A stretch of DNA of 64,000 bases. Origin: Kordia jejudonensis. Lineage in GTDB: Bacteria > Bacteroidota > Bacteroidia > Flavobacteriales > Flavobacteriaceae. The notes under the pieces are model-generated. The model did no database searches. It was not told where the DNA came from and saw only the letters and a list, made by a program, of their open reading frames with translations. The position numbers and the translations under genes were made by a program. The stretch lies in NCBI RefSeq assembly GCF_001005315.1, contig NZ_LBMG01000028.1, forward strand, positions 28,733-92,732, given 5' to 3'. This document shows, piece by piece, positions 61,085 to 64,000 of this stretch. Position 1 is the first letter of the stretch. Each line of letters opens with the position of its first letter.

Positions 61085-62992
61085 ATGGCAAAAGTACTTC
61101 CACATAGTCTATTTTCTGAATTCGATATCAATCTATTCAAAGCAGGAAAACATTACAAGCTCTACGAAAAATTTGGCTCACACATGATGACGCTTGATGG
61201 CGTAGAAGGAACCTACTTTGCCGTTTGGGCGCCAAGTGCTAAAACCGTTTCCGTAATTGGCGATTTCAATTTTTGGATAGAAGGCGAACACCAACTCAAT
61301 GTACGTTGGGACGAAAGCGGTATTTGGGAAGGATTCATTCCAAATGTTGGAAAAGGAACTACATATAAGTATAAAATACAAAGTCATCATAACGACATCA
61401 AAACGGAAAAAGCTGATCCGTATGCGCGTCGTTGCGAACATCCACCAAAAACAGCTTCGATTGTTTGGGAAGCAGATCATGCTTGGAAAGATACCAAGTG
61501 GATGAAAAAACGTAAAAAACACAATGCCTTAGATGCGCCATATTCGGTATACGAAGTGCATTTAGGTTCGTGGAAGCGCAAACTAGAAGAAAACAAATTC
61601 TTAACCTATACGGAATTAGCAGATGAATTGGTCAGCTATGTCAAAGAAATGAATTTCACACATGTGGAATTAATGCCAGTCATGGAATATCCGTACGATC
61701 CAAGTTGGGGATATCAATTGGTTGGATACTTTGCGCCGACAGCACGATTTGGTTATCCAGAAGAATTCAAATTATTAGTAGATAAACTGCATCAAAACGA
61801 CATCGGAATCATCTTAGATTGGGTACCATCGCACTTTCCAGAAGATGCACATGGACTTGGTTTCTTTGATGGAACTTGCTTATACGAACATCCAGACAAG
61901 CGAAGAGGCTATCATCCTGATTGGAAAAGTTTGATCTTTAATTACGGACGAAACGAAGTAAAATCGTTCCTAATCAGTAATGCTATTTTTTGGCTCGACC
62001 AATATCACGCTGACGGTTTGCGTGTAGATGCGGTTGCTTCCATGTTATTCTTAGATTATTCCAGAAACGAAGGCGAATGGGAACCAAATCAATTTGGTGG
62101 ACGCGAAAACTTAGACGCGATTGCGTTTATGAAAGAAATGAATGAAGCGGTCTATTCCATGTTTCCAGATGTGCAAACCATTGCAGAAGAATCAACATCG
62201 TTTCCAATGGTGTCACGTCCAGCTTCCATTGGTGGACTCGGTTTTGGGATGAAATGGATGATGGGTTGGATGCACGACACCTTACAATATTTTGCCAAAG
62301 AGCCAATTTACAGACAGCATCATCAAAACGATCTAACGTTCAGCATGACATATGCGTTTACGGAAAACTTTATGTTACCGTTGTCACATGACGAGGTTGT
62401 GTATGGAAAACATTCCATCTTAGGAAGAATGCCAGGTGACGAATGGCAACGTTTTGCAAATCTTCGTTTATTGTACAGTTATATGTTTACGCATCCGGGA
62501 ACCAATTTACTATTTCAAGGAGCTGAATTTGGACAAAGTGGCGAATGGAATTTTGAGCAAAGTCTCGATTGGCATTTACTAGAACACGATGTACACAAAG
62601 GTGTTCAGAATGTCATTAAAGATTTAAACAAGCTCTACAAAAAAGAATCTGCGTTACACGAAAAACAATTCACGGCAGATGGTTTTGAATGGATTGATTA
62701 CAACGATTCTGAGAACTCTGTGTTAATCTACATCCGAAAAGGGAAGAAGCCTGAAAACGATTTGATTATTGCCTGTAACATGACGCCAATTCCAAGAGAA
62801 AACTATCGCATTGGTTTACCATCCGAAGGAACACTCAAAGAAATTTTCAACAGTGATTTAAAACAGTATGCAGGTACTAACGATTTTGTCAATAAAAAAA
62901 TAGTTTCAGAAGACAAAGAATGGCAATTCAGAAATCATTCTGCGGAAATCACAATTCCACCGTTGGGAATGGTTGTGTTGAAGTATGTGTAA
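61085..62992 (+). CDS. glgB: 1,4-alpha-glucan branching enzyme
   Basis: GlgB transfers segments to make alpha-1,6 branches in glycogen. The 635-residue enzyme has a CBM48 domain (about residues 20-115, YFAVWAPSAKTVSVIGDFNFW) and a GH13_9 barrel with ELMPVMEYPYDPSWGYQ, DWVPSHFPEDAHGL, the nucleophile region DGLRVDAVASM, the acid/base region IAEESTSFP and LPLSHDEVVYG. It starts three bases after maltokinase. After its stop comes only tandem repeat DNA. Confidence 0.96.
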   Translation: MAKVLPHSLFSEFDINLFKAGKHYKLYEKFGSHMMTLDGVEGTYFAVWAPSAKTVSVIGDFNFWIEGEHQLNVRWDESGIWEGFIPNVGKGTTYKYKIQSHHNDIKTEKADPYARRCEHPPKTASIVWEADHAWKDTKWMKKRKKHNALDAPYSVYEVHLGSWKRKLEENKFLTYTELADELVSYVKEMNFTHVELMPVMEYPYDPSWGYQLVGYFAPTARFGYPEEFKLLVDKLHQNDIGIILDWVPSHFPEDAHGLGFFDGTCLYEHPDKRRGYHPDWKSLIFNYGRNEVKSFLISNAIFWLDQYHADGLRVDAVASMLFLDYSRNEGEWEPNQFGGRENLDAIAFMKEMNEAVYSMFPDVQTIAEESTSFPMVSRPASIGGLGFGMKWMMGWMHDTLQYFAKEPIYRQHHQNDLTFSMTYAFTENFMLPLSHDEVVYGKHSILGRMPGDEWQRFANLRLLYSYMFTHPGTNLLFQGAEFGQSGEWNFEQSLDWHLLEHDVHKGVQNVIKDLNKLYKKESALHEKQFTADGFEWIDYNDSENSVLIYIRKGKKPENDLIIACNMTPIPRENYRIGLPSEGTLKEIFNSDLKQYAGTNDFVNKKIVSEDKEWQFRNHSAEITIPPLGMVVLKYV

Positions 62993-63039
62993 ATAGTTTT
63001 GAGATTTTAGTATTGAGAAGTGAGATGTTAGAACGTTTG

Positions 63040-64000
63040 ATTCCTTTGTCATTCCTGCGAAGGCAGGAATCCATTTCAGTTTAGAAAGCATCTCGATACA
63101 AATTTCTTTACAAGAAATCCACTCGATGTGACGCTTTGCTTTCGAATTGTTAGAATGTTTGATTCCTCTGTCATTCCTGCAAAGACAGGAATCTACTCTC
63201 AGTTCAAATTACCGAAAATGCTAGCGCGAGTTTCACAACTCGTGCCGACAAACAAGCTCAATTGAAATTCAAATAGTTACTTCTTTAATTCCTATGTCAT
63301 TCCTGTAAAGAGAAGAATCTACTTTCAGTTTAGAAAGCATCTCGATACAAATTTCTTTACAAGAAATCCACTCGATGTGACGTTTTGCTTTCGAATTGTT
63401 AGAATGTTTGATTCCTCTGTCATTCCTGCAAAGACAGGAATCTACTCTCAGTTCAAATTACCGAAAATGCTAGCGCGAGTTTCACAACTCGTGCCGACAA
63501 ACAAGCTCAATTGAAATTCAAATAGTTACTTCTTTAATTCCTATGTCATTCCTGTAAAGAGAAGAATCTACTTTCAGTTTAGAAAGCATCTCGATACAAA
63601 TTTCTTTACAAGAAATCCACTCGATGTGACGTTTTGCTTTCGAATTGTTAGAATAGACGCTAGCGCGAGTTTCACAACTCGTGCCGACAAACAAGCTCAT
63701 TCAATATTAAAAATAATACTTCTTTAATTCCCTTGTCATTCCTGTAAAAGCAGAAATCCACTTTCAGTTTAGAAAGCATCTCGATACAAATTTCTTTACA
63801 AGAAATTCACACGATGTGACGCTTTGCTTTTGAATCGTTAGAATGTTTGATTCCTCTGTCATTCCTGCGAAGGCAGGAATCTACTCTCAGTTCAAATTAC
63901 CGAAGATACTAGCGAGAATTTCACAACTCGTGCCGACAAACAGGCTCAATTGAGATTCAAAATAATACATCTTTAATTCCGATGTCATTCCTGCAAAGAG
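63040..64000. repeat. Tandem array of a 249-bp repeat with REP-like hairpins, runs off the end
   Basis: The segment AGCATCTCGATACAAATTTC starts at 63087, 63336 and 63585 (249 bases apart) and again at 63775, after a unit shortened by 59 bases. Each unit contains GTCATTCCTGC...GCAGGAATC-type hairpins in varied states, an AAATTTCTTTACAAGAAAT hairpin, and a GCTAGCGCGAGTTTCACAAC-type segment. Copies 2 and 3 are nearly identical. The array has no gene and is incomplete at the window end. Confidence 0.9.

Noticed and set aside
63040..64000. CRISPR array or insertion sequence at the window end
   Set aside because: The unit is 249 bases and near-identical throughout, with no spacers, no transposase and no terminal inverted repeats.

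Overview
The window looks like chromosome of a marine Flavobacteriaceae member (Bacteroidota). The evidence is low GC with long AT-rich gaps, TAnnTTTG-type -7 promoter elements, very few Shine-Dalgarno sequences, a T9SS C-terminal sorting domain, a TonB-dependent receptor with a carboxypeptidase-like regulatory domain, the order coiled-coil gene / zapA / 6S RNA / rny, and RiPP leader peptides with an LNKKxIS motif. A Kordia-like genus fits, but I cannot prove genus from sequence alone.

Layout. 0-6 kb: two membrane-protein genes, then an XRE/short-chain-acyl type regulator divergent from the glyoxylate shunt pair aceB-aceA, with an operator array between them, followed by about 0.9 kb of intergenic repeats. 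6-16 kb: an ECF sigma factor with a membrane partner, ornithine aminotransferase (rocD), small membrane proteins, an Smr-domain protein, a lipoprotein, a cysteine desulfurase, and a GT39-like glycosyltransferase fused to MORN repeats next to its probable GT2 donor synthase. 16-27.6 kb: a TonB receptor, an M23 peptidase, zapA, 6S RNA, rny, xerD, an outer-membrane barrel, aroQ and a PP-loop ATPase. 27.6-31.4 kb: lipoproteins plus a run of four small cysteine-containing peptide genes with lanthipeptide-like leaders. Two more such genes lie at 15.8 and 24.1 kb, and no modification enzyme is in the window. 31.4-41.7 kb: lpdA, two unrecognised proteins, an AraC-type membrane regulator, a serine hydrolase, a POT-family transporter, a DinB-like protein and msrB.

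41.9-63 kb is the most interesting part. A glycogen / maltose-1-phosphate gene set (glgA/glgM-type synthase, glgC, glgE, maltokinase, glgB) is split into glgA-glgC and glgE-mak-glgB by about 13 kb of accessory DNA. That insert holds a T9SS-exported protein, a 2203-residue SpvB/FG-GAP/RHS protein ending in a papain/C39-like cysteine peptidase domain, an overlapping lipoprotein that is a candidate immunity factor, a VOC-family gene remnant, a four-helix membrane protein with a TIR/NDT-like domain, a 42-bp minisatellite and a protein with a stand-alone EF-Tu domain-III-like region. The last kilobase is a 249-bp tandem repeat array that runs off the end.

Intergenic DNA is unusually rich in repeats: heptamer tandem arrays of different sequence at several sites, a two-hairpin element after aceA and after the 6S RNA, and a dispersed 44-bp hairpin element. 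I found no tRNA, rRNA, CRISPR array or transposase.
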